Shown: positions 27,884-36,277 of the stretch, piece after piece | Numbering within the stretch: position 1 is the stretch's first letter | How the letters are laid out: each line of letters begins with the position of its first letter | Assembly (NCBI GenBank): GCA_022425195.1 | Contig: JAKMFX010000018.1 | Coordinates: 1 to 64,000 of the forward strand | Reading direction: 5' to 3' | DNA length: 64,000 nt | Origin: Flavobacteriales bacterium | Lineage (GTDB): Bacteria > Bacteroidota > Bacteroidia > Flavobacteriales > UBA7430 | The notes under the pieces: generated by a model | The model's input: only the letters and a program-made list of their open reading frames with translations | Database searches by the model: none | What the model was told of the DNA's origin: nothing | Program-made: the position numbers and the translations under genes

Positions 27884-29590
27884 ATGAGAACTTTTTTACC
27901 CGAAGATTTGACGATCAGCAGCTGGGCACAAATCCAGAATTATTTTGAAGATTTAAAACAGCGAGAAATCCACGCTCCTGAAGACCTGAAAACTTGGTTA
28001 AAAGACCGGAGTGAGCTTGACGCCGTATTGTCGGAGGACATGGCTTGGCGCTACATTAAAATGAATATAGACACCACCGATGAGGACTTGCAAAAGTCAT
28101 TTCGGTTTTTTGTGGAGCAGATCAGCCCGAATACAGCGCCCTACGACCAGGCATTTAACACTAAGTTGGTCGCTTCTCCCTATTTGGATGAATTGGATGA
28201 CGAGGGATATGACATCTATCTCAGGGGGGTGAAAAACGCCATTCAATTGTACAGAGAGGAAAACATTCCCTTGTTTACTTCTCTCGCCAATAAGGCTCAG
28301 AAATTTGGAGAGATATCTGCTCAGATGACAGTAAACATCGAGGGTAAAGAAATGACCCTTCAGCAAGCGGGCGTTCTACTTAAAAACACAGACAGAACCC
28401 AGAGAAAAGAGGCTTTTGAAAAGATCAATGCCCGTAGGTTGGAAGATAAGACAGCCCTGGATGATCTCTTGGACACTTTGATTTCCGAGCGTCAGCAAGT
28501 CGCCAAAAATGCCGACTTCGAAAATTTTAGAGATTACAAGTTCCAATCCATGGGGCGCTTTGATTACACCAAAGAAGATTGTTTTAAGTTCCACGAATCG
28601 ATAGAAAAAGAAATCGCGCCCTTAATTGCCGAGATACATAAGGAACGCCAAGCAAGCTTGGGGTTAGAACAACTAAAGCCCTGGGATCTTCAGGTAGATC
28701 CAAAGGGCAACGACCCTCTAAAGCCCTTTGAGGGCGGGGAGGACTTGTTGGACAAATGCATTGAATGTTTTGATCGTATACGACCCTACTATGGCGCTTG
28801 CCTGCGTGAAATGAAAAAAATGGGCCATCTGGATTTGGTTTCTCGAAAAGGGAAGGCTCCCGGAGGTTTTATGTATCCGCTCTATGAGACCGGTGTTCCC
28901 TTCATCTACATGAATGCGGTGGGCTTACTCAGAGATGCCGTGACCATGGTTCACGAAGGGGGACATGCCATTCATTCCTTTAAAACGAAAGATTTAGCGC
29001 TTACCGATTTTAAAAGCACCCCCTCTGAGGTGGCAGAATTGGCGTCTATGAGCATGGAGCTTATATCTATGGAGCATTGGGATGTATTCTTTACGGATAA
29101 AGATCAGTGGAAGCGAGCAAGAAAGGAACAACTGCAGGGAGTTTTGGCGACCTTGCCCTGGGTGGCTATGGTGGATGAGTTCCAGCATTGGTTGTATGAA
29201 AATGCCAATCATAGTCCTGAAGAGCGACACGACAAATGGCTGTCTATTTCTAAACGCTATGGGACCGGATTGGTGGATTGGACCGGGTATGAAGAGGAAC
29301 ACAAAACCGCTTGGCAAAGACAGTTGCACATCTATGAAGTGCCCTTTTACTACATTGAGTACGGTATGGCGCAGTTGGGGGCCATTGCCGTTTGGAGGAA
29401 TTACAAGCAAGATCCTGAAAAGGCCTTAAATGCCTACGACAAAGCGTTGAGTTTAGGGTACACCAAGACTATTGGAGAGATTTATGCAGCGGCAGACATT
29501 AAGTTTGATTTCTCAGCAGAGTACGTGAGAGAACTGGCCGATTTTGTGAAGCAGGAATTGGAACTGCTCAAAGATTCGTCTGTGGTTTAG
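27884..29590 (+). CDS. M3 family oligoendopeptidase
   Basis: A zinc metallopeptidase of 568 residues, cytoplasmic (no signal peptide), of the PepF/thimet type that cleaves short peptides. The zinc site HEGGHAIHS lies near residues 356-364, with the third ligand expected at the ELASMSMELIS glutamate. I use the ATG at 27884 (MRTFLPEDLTISSW), since the earlier TTG lies in a terminator hairpin. It is transcribed alone, followed by the tRNA-Asp gene. Confidence 0.93.
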   Translation: MRTFLPEDLTISSWAQIQNYFEDLKQREIHAPEDLKTWLKDRSELDAVLSEDMAWRYIKMNIDTTDEDLQKSFRFFVEQISPNTAPYDQAFNTKLVASPYLDELDDEGYDIYLRGVKNAIQLYREENIPLFTSLANKAQKFGEISAQMTVNIEGKEMTLQQAGVLLKNTDRTQRKEAFEKINARRLEDKTALDDLLDTLISERQQVAKNADFENFRDYKFQSMGRFDYTKEDCFKFHESIEKEIAPLIAEIHKERQASLGLEQLKPWDLQVDPKGNDPLKPFEGGEDLLDKCIECFDRIRPYYGACLREMKKMGHLDLVSRKGKAPGGFMYPLYETGVPFIYMNAVGLLRDAVTMVHEGGHAIHSFKTKDLALTDFKSTPSEVAELASMSMELISMEHWDVFFTDKDQWKRARKEQLQGVLATLPWVAMVDEFQHWLYENANHSPEERHDKWLSISKRYGTGLVDWTGYEEEHKTAWQRQLHIYEVPFYYIEYGMAQLGAIAVWRNYKQDPEKALNAYDKALSLGYTKTIGEIYAAADIKFDFSAEYVRELADFVKQELELLKDSSVV

Positions 29591-29672
29591 ACACAATGGG
29601 ATTCTTTATTTCCTTGTTTTCCAATTGAGTATAAAATCAAGTCAAAAAAAAGTGATTTTTTTTTGTGAACTG

Positions 29673-29703
29673 TTTGTAGGCCTTGAAAAATCATCTATAT
29701 TTG
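29673..29703 (+). promoter_or_regulatory. Promoter of tRNA-Asp
   Basis: TTTG (29673-29676), 19 bases, TATATTTG (29696-29703): a perfect match to the Bacteroidota primary promoter, 33 bases before the tRNA 5' end. Confidence 0.9.
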
Positions 29704-29736
29704 CCTCGCTGTTAAAGACACGTTCTTTAGTAAACG

Positions 29737-29810
29737 GGTCTGGTAGTTCAGTTGGTTAGAATACCTGCCTGTCACGCAGGGGGTCGCGAGTTCGAGTCTC
29801 GTCCAGACCG
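29737..29810 (+). tRNA. tRNA-Asp (anticodon GTC)
   Basis: Complete cloverleaf: acceptor GGTCTGG/CCAGACC, anticodon stem CCTGC/GCAGG around the loop CTGTCAC giving GTC, T arm with GTTCGAGTC, discriminator G as expected for Asp. CCA is not encoded. A strong promoter and a terminator flank it, so it is a single-gene unit. Confidence 0.97.
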
Positions 29811-29820
29811 CAGCAATACG

Positions 29821-29853
29821 AAAACTCCTCCGTTCATTCGGAGGAGTTTTTTT
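29821..29853 (+). terminator. Rho-independent terminator of tRNA-Asp
   Basis: A 12-bp perfect stem (AAAACTCCTCCG with its complement, 29821-29832 and 29839-29850), loop TTCATT and a T-run, ten bases after the tRNA. Confidence 0.93.
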
Positions 29854-29914
29854 ATGCATTTCTTTTTGCAGATATTCATTACCTTGTAAGTGTATAAACC
29901 TTTAAATCCTCTTT

Positions 29915-30355
29915 ATGGATCTACATGACCTTTCTTTTTTGGTATCCACACTTTGGATAGGCCCTTTTTGGTTTGCGATGCTTCTAAGGCCTGAGGCGGA
30001 AAAAACCCAAAACCTAATGAAAGGCCCTTGGCTTTTTGTGGGCCCCATTGCGGTCTGGCTTTTGATATTCATTTTTGACTCTGGGAGCTTTTCATCTCTG
30101 GGTAATTCAAACCTAGGTTTCGTGGAGACGATGGCTGTGGCTTTATCCACGAAGTCGGCCTTCACCGCCACTTGGGCACATGTGGTGGTGGGTGATATTT
30201 TCGTGACGCGCTGGATATGGAAGCGAAGTTTGTCTATAAACATAAAGCCTTGGCCAAGGAGGATTTCCCTTTTTTTTGGTGTGGTATTGATGCCTGTGGG
30301 CTTGCTTTTGCATTTCCTGTTTGTGAATCTTCACTTGTCAAGGAAATCAAGCTAA
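29915..30355 (+). CDS. ABA4-like (DUF4281) membrane protein
   Basis: A 146-residue membrane protein with four likely helices (about 6-24, 40-57, 85-100, 115-138). The motif WAHVVVGDIFVTRWIW near residues 87-102 matches the ABA4-like family, whose plant founder is needed for neoxanthin formation from violaxanthin. In flavobacteria such proteins occur in carotenoid producers, so a role in pigment modification or membrane organisation is possible; no carotenoid gene is adjacent here. The family assignment is fairly firm, the role is inference. Confidence 0.8.
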   Translation: MDLHDLSFLVSTLWIGPFWFAMLLRPEAEKTQNLMKGPWLFVGPIAVWLLIFIFDSGSFSSLGNSNLGFVETMAVALSTKSAFTATWAHVVVGDIFVTRWIWKRSLSINIKPWPRRISLFFGVVLMPVGLLLHFLFVNLHLSRKSS

Positions 30356-30423
30356 CACCACTTCTATATTGTTCCAATTAACGTATCTTTAGAGTATCAT
30401 CTTTTAATCTCAAGTATTGATCC

Positions 30424-30606
30424 ATGCTAGATAGTTATTTTACCTGTCCGTATTGTTTTGAAGAACAATCCAAACTCGTCGATTTTAGCATTCGCCAACA
30501 AGTTTTTATTGAGGATTGTGAGGTTTGTTGCAACCCCATCGAATTTTCCATTCGCATAGATGACGGGCTTGTGACAGAATTTTGTGCCCAATCCATAGAA
30601 CAATAA
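30424..30606 (+). CDS. CPXCG-motif cysteine-rich protein
   Basis: A 60-residue protein with two zinc-knuckle pairs, CPYC near residue 8 and CEVCC near residue 32, matching the small CPXCG cysteine-rich family. It is acidic, probably zinc-binding and cytoplasmic. Function unknown. It lies between the ABA4-like gene and the LRR protein gene without overlap. Confidence 0.8.
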   Translation: MLDSYFTCPYCFEEQSKLVDFSIRQQVFIEDCEVCCNPIEFSIRIDDGLVTEFCAQSIEQ

Positions 30607-30626
30607 GCAGTTCAAATAATTTTCCC

Positions 30627-30634
30627 TAAATTTG
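30627..30634 (+). promoter_or_regulatory. Candidate -7 element of the LRR/DUF3105 gene
   Basis: TAAATTTG fits TAnnTTTG exactly, 24 bases before the ATG at 30658. No -33 TTTG at 19 bases. Confidence 0.45.
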
Positions 30635-30657
30635 TATAAGAATTAGATTAAAAAGCT

Positions 30658-32565
30658 ATGCAAAAAATAATGCACCTCTTCGCAGTACTCTTTTTATTGG
30701 GTTCTTTTACCACCAAAGCCCAAACGTCCCTTCAAGGTCAGATTGATTCCATCATGACGCTTTATCCCAATTGCATGGATTACCCGGTGGAGGTGCTCAC
30801 AAGCTTAGATTCTCTATTCAAATTGCTTGAAGCTGAAGACGTCTCTGTTGATGACGGTCACGATCACGACCATGACCACGACCACGACCATGACCACGAT
30901 CATGGCGAGGACATTGATTTTACTCAACTTTCCGACCCGAACCTTATCGCACATCTAAAGACCAATTTTCCCGATTTGTTGAACGATAACAACCAGGTAA
31001 ACCCGGATCAGGTGAGTGAAATCATCTTGTTGAATCTCGATAATCTAAACTTGACCAATATCAACGGTCTTTCCCAATTCACCAGTCTAAAAACCCTATC
31101 GGTAAACATAAATAGCATCACGGAATTAACAGACCTTCCTGATGGCCTAGAATATTTATACGCTCGTAACAACCAGATTAACTTTTTAGGGGATTTCCCC
31201 GAGAGTCTATTGAAGATCGATCTTAGGTCCAATGACCTCACGTATGTTAATCCTTTCCCTAATTCCGTAAAAGATTTAAAACTCTGTTTTAACAACATAA
31301 CTACGGTTCCCGATTTACCGGATGATCTAGAGGTATTTTACTGCGCCTACAACAATTTGACCGTGCTTCCTGATTTTCCTTCAAAGGTTGAAACGGCACT
31401 CGTTTACAACAATGAAATTACTGAGATAGGTGTTTTGTCACCAGTTCTCAACCAATTGCGCATACAAAGCAACTTACTTACTGAGTTGCCGTACTTACCA
31501 GAAACGTTGACCAATCTTAACATTTCTAACAATCCCATAAATTGCGTCCGATCCTACCCGGAGGTTCTAAGTGCGCAACTGAGTTCATTTTCGACCTGTC
31601 AGGATCCCGTCATTGAATCTCAAGAAGCCGTCAACCCTTTTGCCTTTGACATGAGTGCAGGGTGGAACATGTTTGGCTATGTATGTCCTGACTCTGCTGA
31701 CGCGCTTGCTGCTTTGTCCAACATCAAAGATTTCATCGTCATCGTGAAGAACAATGAAGGAGCTGCCTACCTTCCTGAATATGGTTTTAACGGTCTGGGC
31801 GATTTGATTCCTGGTCACGGTTATCAGATGAAATTGACCGATGGAGTAGCCGACTTTCATCTATGTGATTACGATCTTATTGATTCCGACCATCACTCTG
31901 ATGTGGAAGATGTGAATACTGCCTTGCTGGACAGTATTGAGAATCTGAACAATAAAATGGGTTGTAAGGATCTTTTGGCGACCAATTACGATGAAGTGGC
32001 CCTCTATGACGACGGCTCATGTACTTATGAGTGTTCGGAAACTTGGGACGACATCATTGATTATTCCTGCAAAGGTACTGCTTATGCGGCGTCATGCGAC
32101 CCCTATATTGTCTATCGAAAAAGTACCGAAGCCAACCACATTCAGAACCCAGGCGGTATTTGTTATGACGTACATCCCCCAGCGAGTGGATCACACAGAC
32201 CTATGTGGGGGAAATGGGGAAAATACGATTACATGCCGCCGCAAAGATACCTACACAACATTGAACACGGGGGAATTGCTATTCTGTATCATCCCTGTGT
32301 AGACGCTTCAGTGATTGATGCATTGGAAGCCTTTGCCTGTGCGCGTGCGGCAGATGATGGTGGCGCCTTTCGATACATCCTGACGCCATACCACGACATG
32401 CCGACCAACATTGCCGTAGTGGCTTGGGAATGGGCCTACTTTAACAACTGTGTTGATGTGGCAGGTATTTCTGAATTTGTGGATGAGCACTACAGGAAGG
32501 CGCCAGAAGATTTTTATTTTGACGGTACCTACGACAATCTGTTCCAGGGTCGCTGTACAGACTAG
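30658..32565 (+). CDS. Secreted leucine-rich-repeat protein with His-Asp tract and DUF3105 domain
   Basis: A 635-residue exported protein. The signal peptide (about 1-21) ends TTKAQ. At about 68-82 eight His alternate with Asp. Residues about 100-300 hold about nine LRRs of roughly 21 residues (LEYLYARNNQI, LLKIDLRSNDL, LEVFYCAYNNL). A domain starting SAGWNMFGYVCP (about 330-405) is common in T9SS-linked proteins. One GC-NY-DGSC module (about 436-460) precedes a C-terminal DUF3105 domain (HPPASGSH, LHNIEHGGIAILYHPC, about 500-632). There is no C-terminal sorting domain. Role unknown; metal binding and surface location are inferred. Confidence 0.85.
   Translation: MQKIMHLFAVLFLLGSFTTKAQTSLQGQIDSIMTLYPNCMDYPVEVLTSLDSLFKLLEAEDVSVDDGHDHDHDHDHDHDHDHGEDIDFTQLSDPNLIAHLKTNFPDLLNDNNQVNPDQVSEIILLNLDNLNLTNINGLSQFTSLKTLSVNINSITELTDLPDGLEYLYARNNQINFLGDFPESLLKIDLRSNDLTYVNPFPNSVKDLKLCFNNITTVPDLPDDLEVFYCAYNNLTVLPDFPSKVETALVYNNEITEIGVLSPVLNQLRIQSNLLTELPYLPETLTNLNISNNPINCVRSYPEVLSAQLSSFSTCQDPVIESQEAVNPFAFDMSAGWNMFGYVCPDSADALAALSNIKDFIVIVKNNEGAAYLPEYGFNGLGDLIPGHGYQMKLTDGVADFHLCDYDLIDSDHHSDVEDVNTALLDSIENLNNKMGCKDLLATNYDEVALYDDGSCTYECSETWDDIIDYSCKGTAYAASCDPYIVYRKSTEANHIQNPGGICYDVHPPASGSHRPMWGKWGKYDYMPPQRYLHNIEHGGIAILYHPCVDASVIDALEAFACARAADDGGAFRYILTPYHDMPTNIAVVAWEWAYFNNCVDVAGISEFVDEHYRKAPEDFYFDGTYDNLFQGRCTD
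30859..30903 (+). repeat. CAY-GAY hexamer tract encoding alternating His-Asp
   Basis: Fifteen codons of alternating CAY and GAY (eight His, seven Asp). The synonymous third-position mixture shows selection on protein sequence rather than recent slippage. A likely metal-binding segment. Confidence 0.85.
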
Positions 32566-32596
32566 ATCTGAATACCAGTGATGCGTATATCTCAAT

Positions 32597-32616
32597 GGAA
32601 GGCCCATCGGTCTTCC
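32597..32616. other. Stem-loop before the photolyase gene
   Basis: GGAAGGCC and GGTCTTCC form an 8-bp stem (one G-U) with loop CATC between the DUF3105 and photolyase genes. No T-run follows on either strand, so it is not a classic terminator; it may be a pause, processing or protein site. Confidence 0.4.
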
Positions 32617-32634
32617 CTGAGTCAATGAATTTTC

Positions 32635-34101
32635 ATGATCACACATATGAAAGAAAAGCGGAGTATTGTTTGGTTGAAACGAGATTTGCGTACGCAAGAT
32701 CATTTGCCCTTTCATCAGGCAGAGCAACATGATGCCGATTATTTACCCATTTACATTTTTGAACCTGAGTTATTGTCGTATCCGGACACTTCCGAAAGGC
32801 ATCTGCAGTTTATTTACCGTTCCATTTTACAAATGAACGAGCTGCTTTCTGTGTATGGGAGAGAGGTACTTGTGTTTCATGCATCTGCATCTGAGGTTTT
32901 TGCCTATTTGGACGAGCAATTTAACTTAGAGAGGGTATATTCTTATCAAGAGTCGGGTATTGAGCTTACATGGGAGCGTGATAAGCAACTAAAAAAATTC
33001 TTTCGATCACTGGATATATCCTGGGTGGAGTATGAAAAAGACAATGTACTGAGAGGGATTCAAAATCGGACCGACTGGGATAAGCTTTGGTACCAGAAGA
33101 TTTACGAGGATGTCCTTAAGAATGTGTATTCAAAGACCAGTCAAAAGGAGCTTTCACACCCTTTTCAGATGAGTTCTGAGCTCAAGGTAATCTGCAACGA
33201 TTACTCCGATGGATTTCAAGATCCCGGAGAAAAGAGTGCCTGGGCATATTTGAAATCTTTCTGTGAAGAAAGGGGGCAGTATTATTCAAAATTTATTTCT
33301 AAGCCCAATGAAAGTAGACGCTCTTGTGGTAGAATATCACCTTATTTGGCTTGGGGAAATCTTTCGATAAAGCAAGCTTATCAGCACATCAAATACCATC
33401 CGAATGCGGCGAACTACAAAAGGAGTTTTAACGGCATCACCATGCGTTTGAAGTGGCGCAGTCACTTCATACAAAAGTTTGAAGTGGAGTGCGACTATGA
33501 AACCGTATGTGTGAATCGGGGCTATGAATCTGTAGGCTACGATAACCATCCCGATCTCATTAGTTCCTGGAAGAGCGGCCATACAGGTCTTCCTTTGGTA
33601 GACGCATGTATGCGTTGTTTACAGACTACTGGATGGATAAATTTCAGAATGCGTGCCATGCTGGTGTCTTTCCTTTGCCATCACCTCAATACCGATTGGA
33701 GGCAGGGCGTCTATCATCTGGCACAGCTTTTCTTAGACTACGAACCCGGCATTCATTACACGCAGTTTCAGATGCAAGCCGGAGTGACGGGCATCAATAC
33801 CATACGTGTATACAATCCCGTAAAGCAATCTAAAGAGCACGATCCGGAGGGAGTCTTCATCCGAAAGTGGATTCCTGAATTGAGACATATCCCTACTGAA
33901 TTTATTCATGAGCCTTGGCTGATGACTGATATGGAAAAACAGTTTTACGATGGGGTAGGTGCGTATCCCACGCCAAAAATAGATTTGGAAGATGCACCCA
34001 GAAAATCCAAACAGAAATTGTGGTCACATCGAAAAAACGCCCTAGTAAAGACTGAAAAACAAAGAATACTAACCTTACATACCCGAGCCAATGCTTCTTG
34101 A
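32635..34101 (+). CDS. Photolyase/cryptochrome-family flavoprotein
   Basis: A blue-light flavoprotein of 488 residues. The N-terminal photolyase domain begins [17 protein letters not shown] and carries the antenna-binding alpha/beta fold (about 9-140). The FAD domain (about 270-460) includes [43 protein letters not shown] and [21 protein letters not shown]. It could repair UV pyrimidine dimers or act as a light sensor; sequence alone cannot decide. An ATG at 32647 is an equally good start. It overlaps a flavin reductase gene by 11 bases, which suggests joint action. Confidence 0.9.
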   Translation: MITHMKEKRSIVWLKRDLRTQDHLPFHQAEQHDADYLPIYIFEPELLSYPDTSERHLQFIYRSILQMNELLSVYGREVLVFHASASEVFAYLDEQFNLERVYSYQESGIELTWERDKQLKKFFRSLDISWVEYEKDNVLRGIQNRTDWDKLWYQKIYEDVLKNVYSKTSQKELSHPFQMSSELKVICNDYSDGFQDPGEKSAWAYLKSFCEERGQYYSKFISKPNESRRSCGRISPYLAWGNLSIKQAYQHIKYHPNAANYKRSFNGITMRLKWRSHFIQKFEVECDYETVCVNRGYESVGYDNHPDLISSWKSGHTGLPLVDACMRCLQTTGWINFRMRAMLVSFLCHHLNTDWRQGVYHLAQLFLDYEPGIHYTQFQMQAGVTGINTIRVYNPVKQSKEHDPEGVFIRKWIPELRHIPTEFIHEPWLMTDMEKQFYDGVGAYPTPKIDLEDAPRKSKQKLWSHRKNALVKTEKQRILTLHTRANAS

Positions 34102-34732
34102 CAAAAATGACATCTACGAATTGGATCGCATCAAGCGATTGAACATCATCAATTCGATAACGGGAATCAAACCCGCCAACCTCATAGGTACGAAATCTAA
34201 AGAAGGCGTAAACAACGTAGCCATTTTTTCATCCGTCGTTCACCTGGGCTCCCAACCGGCTCAGTTGGGGCTGCTTTGTCGTCCTACGCACACAAGGAAA
34301 AGTGATACTTACACCAACATTACCGACACCGGTTACTATACCATCAATCAGGTCAGTACCTCCTTTGTCAGGCAGGCACATTTTACTTCCGCTAAAACAG
34401 CTCCTGAAGTTTCAGAGTTCGATGTGATGAATTTAACGCCCGAGAACCTCAATGATTTTTACGCGCCTTTTGTTCAACAAAGTTCCGTAAAAATAGGCAT
34501 GAAGTTTCTTGATGAGCTTCTGCTCCCCAATGGATGCCGATTGATGATTGGCTCAGTGGAATTGGTGGAACTTCCTGACGCCTCAGTAGATACCATTGGA
34601 CAAATAGATTTGTCCAGTTTCGACTGTGCAGGTATATCGGGATTGGACAGTTATTACAGTCTAAAGAAAATCGACTCTTTTCCCTACGTGAATCAAAAAG
34701 TGCTTGAGCATTCAGAGTTTACAGGTGACTAA
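34091..34732 (+). CDS. Flavin reductase-like FMN-binding protein
   Basis: A 213-residue protein of the flavin reductase-like split-barrel family. It includes [19 protein letters not shown] (about 16-35), [21 protein letters not shown] (phosphate and flavin contact region) and a C-terminal SGLDSYY. Members bind FMN and reduce flavins with NAD(P)H or act as oxidoreductases. The ATG lies 11 bases inside the photolyase gene, so the two are translationally coupled; supplying reduced flavin to the photolyase/cryptochrome is an attractive inference. Confidence 0.85.
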   Translation: MLLDKNDIYELDRIKRLNIINSITGIKPANLIGTKSKEGVNNVAIFSSVVHLGSQPAQLGLLCRPTHTRKSDTYTNITDTGYYTINQVSTSFVRQAHFTSAKTAPEVSEFDVMNLTPENLNDFYAPFVQQSSVKIGMKFLDELLLPNGCRLMIGSVELVELPDASVDTIGQIDLSSFDCAGISGLDSYYSLKKIDSFPYVNQKVLEHSEFTGD

Positions 34733-34887
34733 TTTTGTTTTTGGGTCTCATTTATGGATTTAAAGATTGTTTTTCAGCGGTTTAAGTCGGTCTTCTAGCC
34801 CAGTCGTAGCCTCGTTTACTCACACTTGTTCACAATGACTTCTTAATATCTATAATTCTCTAATTAACTGAAAAACAGATAAATCGC

Positions 34888-34895
34888 TAATTTTG
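34888..34895 (+). promoter_or_regulatory. -7 element of candidate small RNA
   Basis: TAATTTTG fits TAnnTTTG exactly and lies six bases before the start of a two-hairpin segment ending in a terminator. Confidence 0.5.
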
Positions 34896-34900
34896 ACATG

Positions 34901-34968
34901 CACTCGTATTCATCGGGGGATGATTCACTGTAATTCGAAAAAATGCCGCTCACTGAGCGGCATTTTCG
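34901..34968 (+). ncRNA. Candidate small RNA with two hairpins
   Basis: From the expected start near 34901 the RNA would be about 67 bases. It holds hairpin 1 (TCATC-GGGG-GATGA, 34910-34923) and a terminator hairpin (34940-34966). No open reading frame of note lies in it, and the next gene (rocD) has its own -7 element at 35005. It could instead be the 3' end of the flavin reductase transcript. Confidence 0.45.
34940..34968 (+). terminator. Rho-independent terminator upstream of rocD
   Basis: AAAATGCCGCTCA and its complement form a long GC-rich stem with a minimal loop, followed by TTTT. It is more than 200 bases after the preceding gene's stop, which suggests a separate transcript. Confidence 0.85.
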
Positions 34969-35004
34969 TTTCCATGAAAATCTTTAACAATACAGAATTT
35001 AAAT

Positions 35005-35012
35005 TATCTTTG
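35005..35012 (+). promoter_or_regulatory. Candidate -7 element of rocD
   Basis: TATCTTTG, an exact -7 match, lies 28 bases before the ATG. TTTA at 34983 with 18-base spacing could serve as -33. Confidence 0.5.
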
Positions 35013-35039
35013 CACTTCACAATAACGAATGCTTAGATC

Positions 35040-36248
35040 ATGACTTCACAAGACCTCATTGCCCTAGAAGATAAACACGGAGCCCATAATTACCATCCTT
35101 TACCGGTTGTCCTTTCCAAGGGAGAAGGTGCCTATGTATGGGATGTGGAAGGGAAGCGCTATTTTGATTTTTTATCTGCCTACTCTGCGGTCAATCAAGG
35201 TCATTGTCATCCAAAAATTATTTCAGCATTAAATGAGCAAGCTGCCACCTTAACGCTCACCTCCAGAGCTTTTCATAATGATGTGCTCGGGCAGTTTGAG
35301 AAGTACATTACCGAACTTTTCGGTTATGATAAGGTACTCCCGATGAATACTGGCGTTGAAGGCGGTGAAACTGCGAATAAGTTGGCTCGGAAATGGGGTT
35401 ACCTAAAAAAAGGTATTGAAGATAATAAAGCACGAATTCTCTTTGCCAAAGGAAACTTTTGGGGCAGAACACTGGCTGCCATTTCAAGTTCTGACGATCC
35501 TGTGTCTTACAAAGGTTTTGGTCCTTATATGCCGGGTTATGATCTCATTCCATACAATGATCTTGAGGCTTTGGAGACGGATCTTAAAGATCCAAATGTA
35601 TGTGCTTTTATGGTAGAGCCTATACAAGGGGAAGCAGGCGTGGTGGTTCCTGATGAGGGTTATCTTGCAGGCGTACGTCAACTCTGTACGAAATACAATG
35701 TTCTGTTTATTGCCGATGAGGTGCAGACAGGGATTGCGCGTACCGGAAAAATGTTGGCTACAGATTACGAAGATGCGCGTCCGGATGTACTGATTCTCGG
35801 AAAAGCACTTTCTGGTGGGGTGTTTCCAGTGTCAGCGGTATTGGCAGATGATGAGGTCATGCTGTGTATCAAACCTGGAGAACACGGTTCTACCTTTGGT
35901 GGAAATCCATTGGCCTGTCGGGTTGCTCAAGCTGCCCTTGAAGTTGTCGTAGAAGAAAAATTGGCTGACAATGCACAGCGTTTGGGCCATGTCTTTAGAA
36001 GAGAACTACAGAATATGGATAGCGATATGATTACAGCGGTTCGTGGTAAGGGGCTGTTGAATGCGATCGTCATCAAACCCAAAAATGGTAAAGAGGCTTG
36101 GGATGTGTGTCTAAAGCTTCGCGATAACGGACTTCTTGCAAAACCTACACATGGCGACATCATTCGATTTGCACCACCACTGGTGATTACTGAATCGCAA
36201 TTGATGGAGTGTGTAGACATCATCAAAAAGACCCTGCAGTCTTTCTGA
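35040..36248 (+). CDS. rocD: Ornithine--oxo-acid transaminase
   Basis: PLP-dependent class III aminotransferase, 402 residues, converting ornithine and 2-oxoglutarate to glutamate semialdehyde and glutamate in arginine and ornithine breakdown. It shows [21 protein letters not shown] at the N-terminus, the [20 protein letters not shown] segment typical of ornithine aminotransferase, FIADEVQTG, and the PLP lysine in ILGKALSGG near residue 255. It stands alone; the convergent hemH follows. Confidence 0.95.
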   Translation: MTSQDLIALEDKHGAHNYHPLPVVLSKGEGAYVWDVEGKRYFDFLSAYSAVNQGHCHPKIISALNEQAATLTLTSRAFHNDVLGQFEKYITELFGYDKVLPMNTGVEGGETANKLARKWGYLKKGIEDNKARILFAKGNFWGRTLAAISSSDDPVSYKGFGPYMPGYDLIPYNDLEALETDLKDPNVCAFMVEPIQGEAGVVVPDEGYLAGVRQLCTKYNVLFIADEVQTGIARTGKMLATDYEDARPDVLILGKALSGGVFPVSAVLADDEVMLCIKPGEHGSTFGGNPLACRVAQAALEVVVEEKLADNAQRLGHVFRRELQNMDSDMITAVRGKGLLNAIVIKPKNGKEAWDVCLKLRDNGLLAKPTHGDIIRFAPPLVITESQLMECVDIIKKTLQSF

Positions 36249-36277
36249 TCGATTGTCCATTCATTTTTTTAACTTTT

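Noticed and set aside
30859-30903. His-Asp tract as a recent microsatellite
   Set aside because: Third codon positions vary between C and T, so the protein pattern is maintained rather than freshly expanded.
32597-32616. Stem-loop as terminator of the DUF3105 gene
   Set aside because: No T-run follows the stem on either strand.
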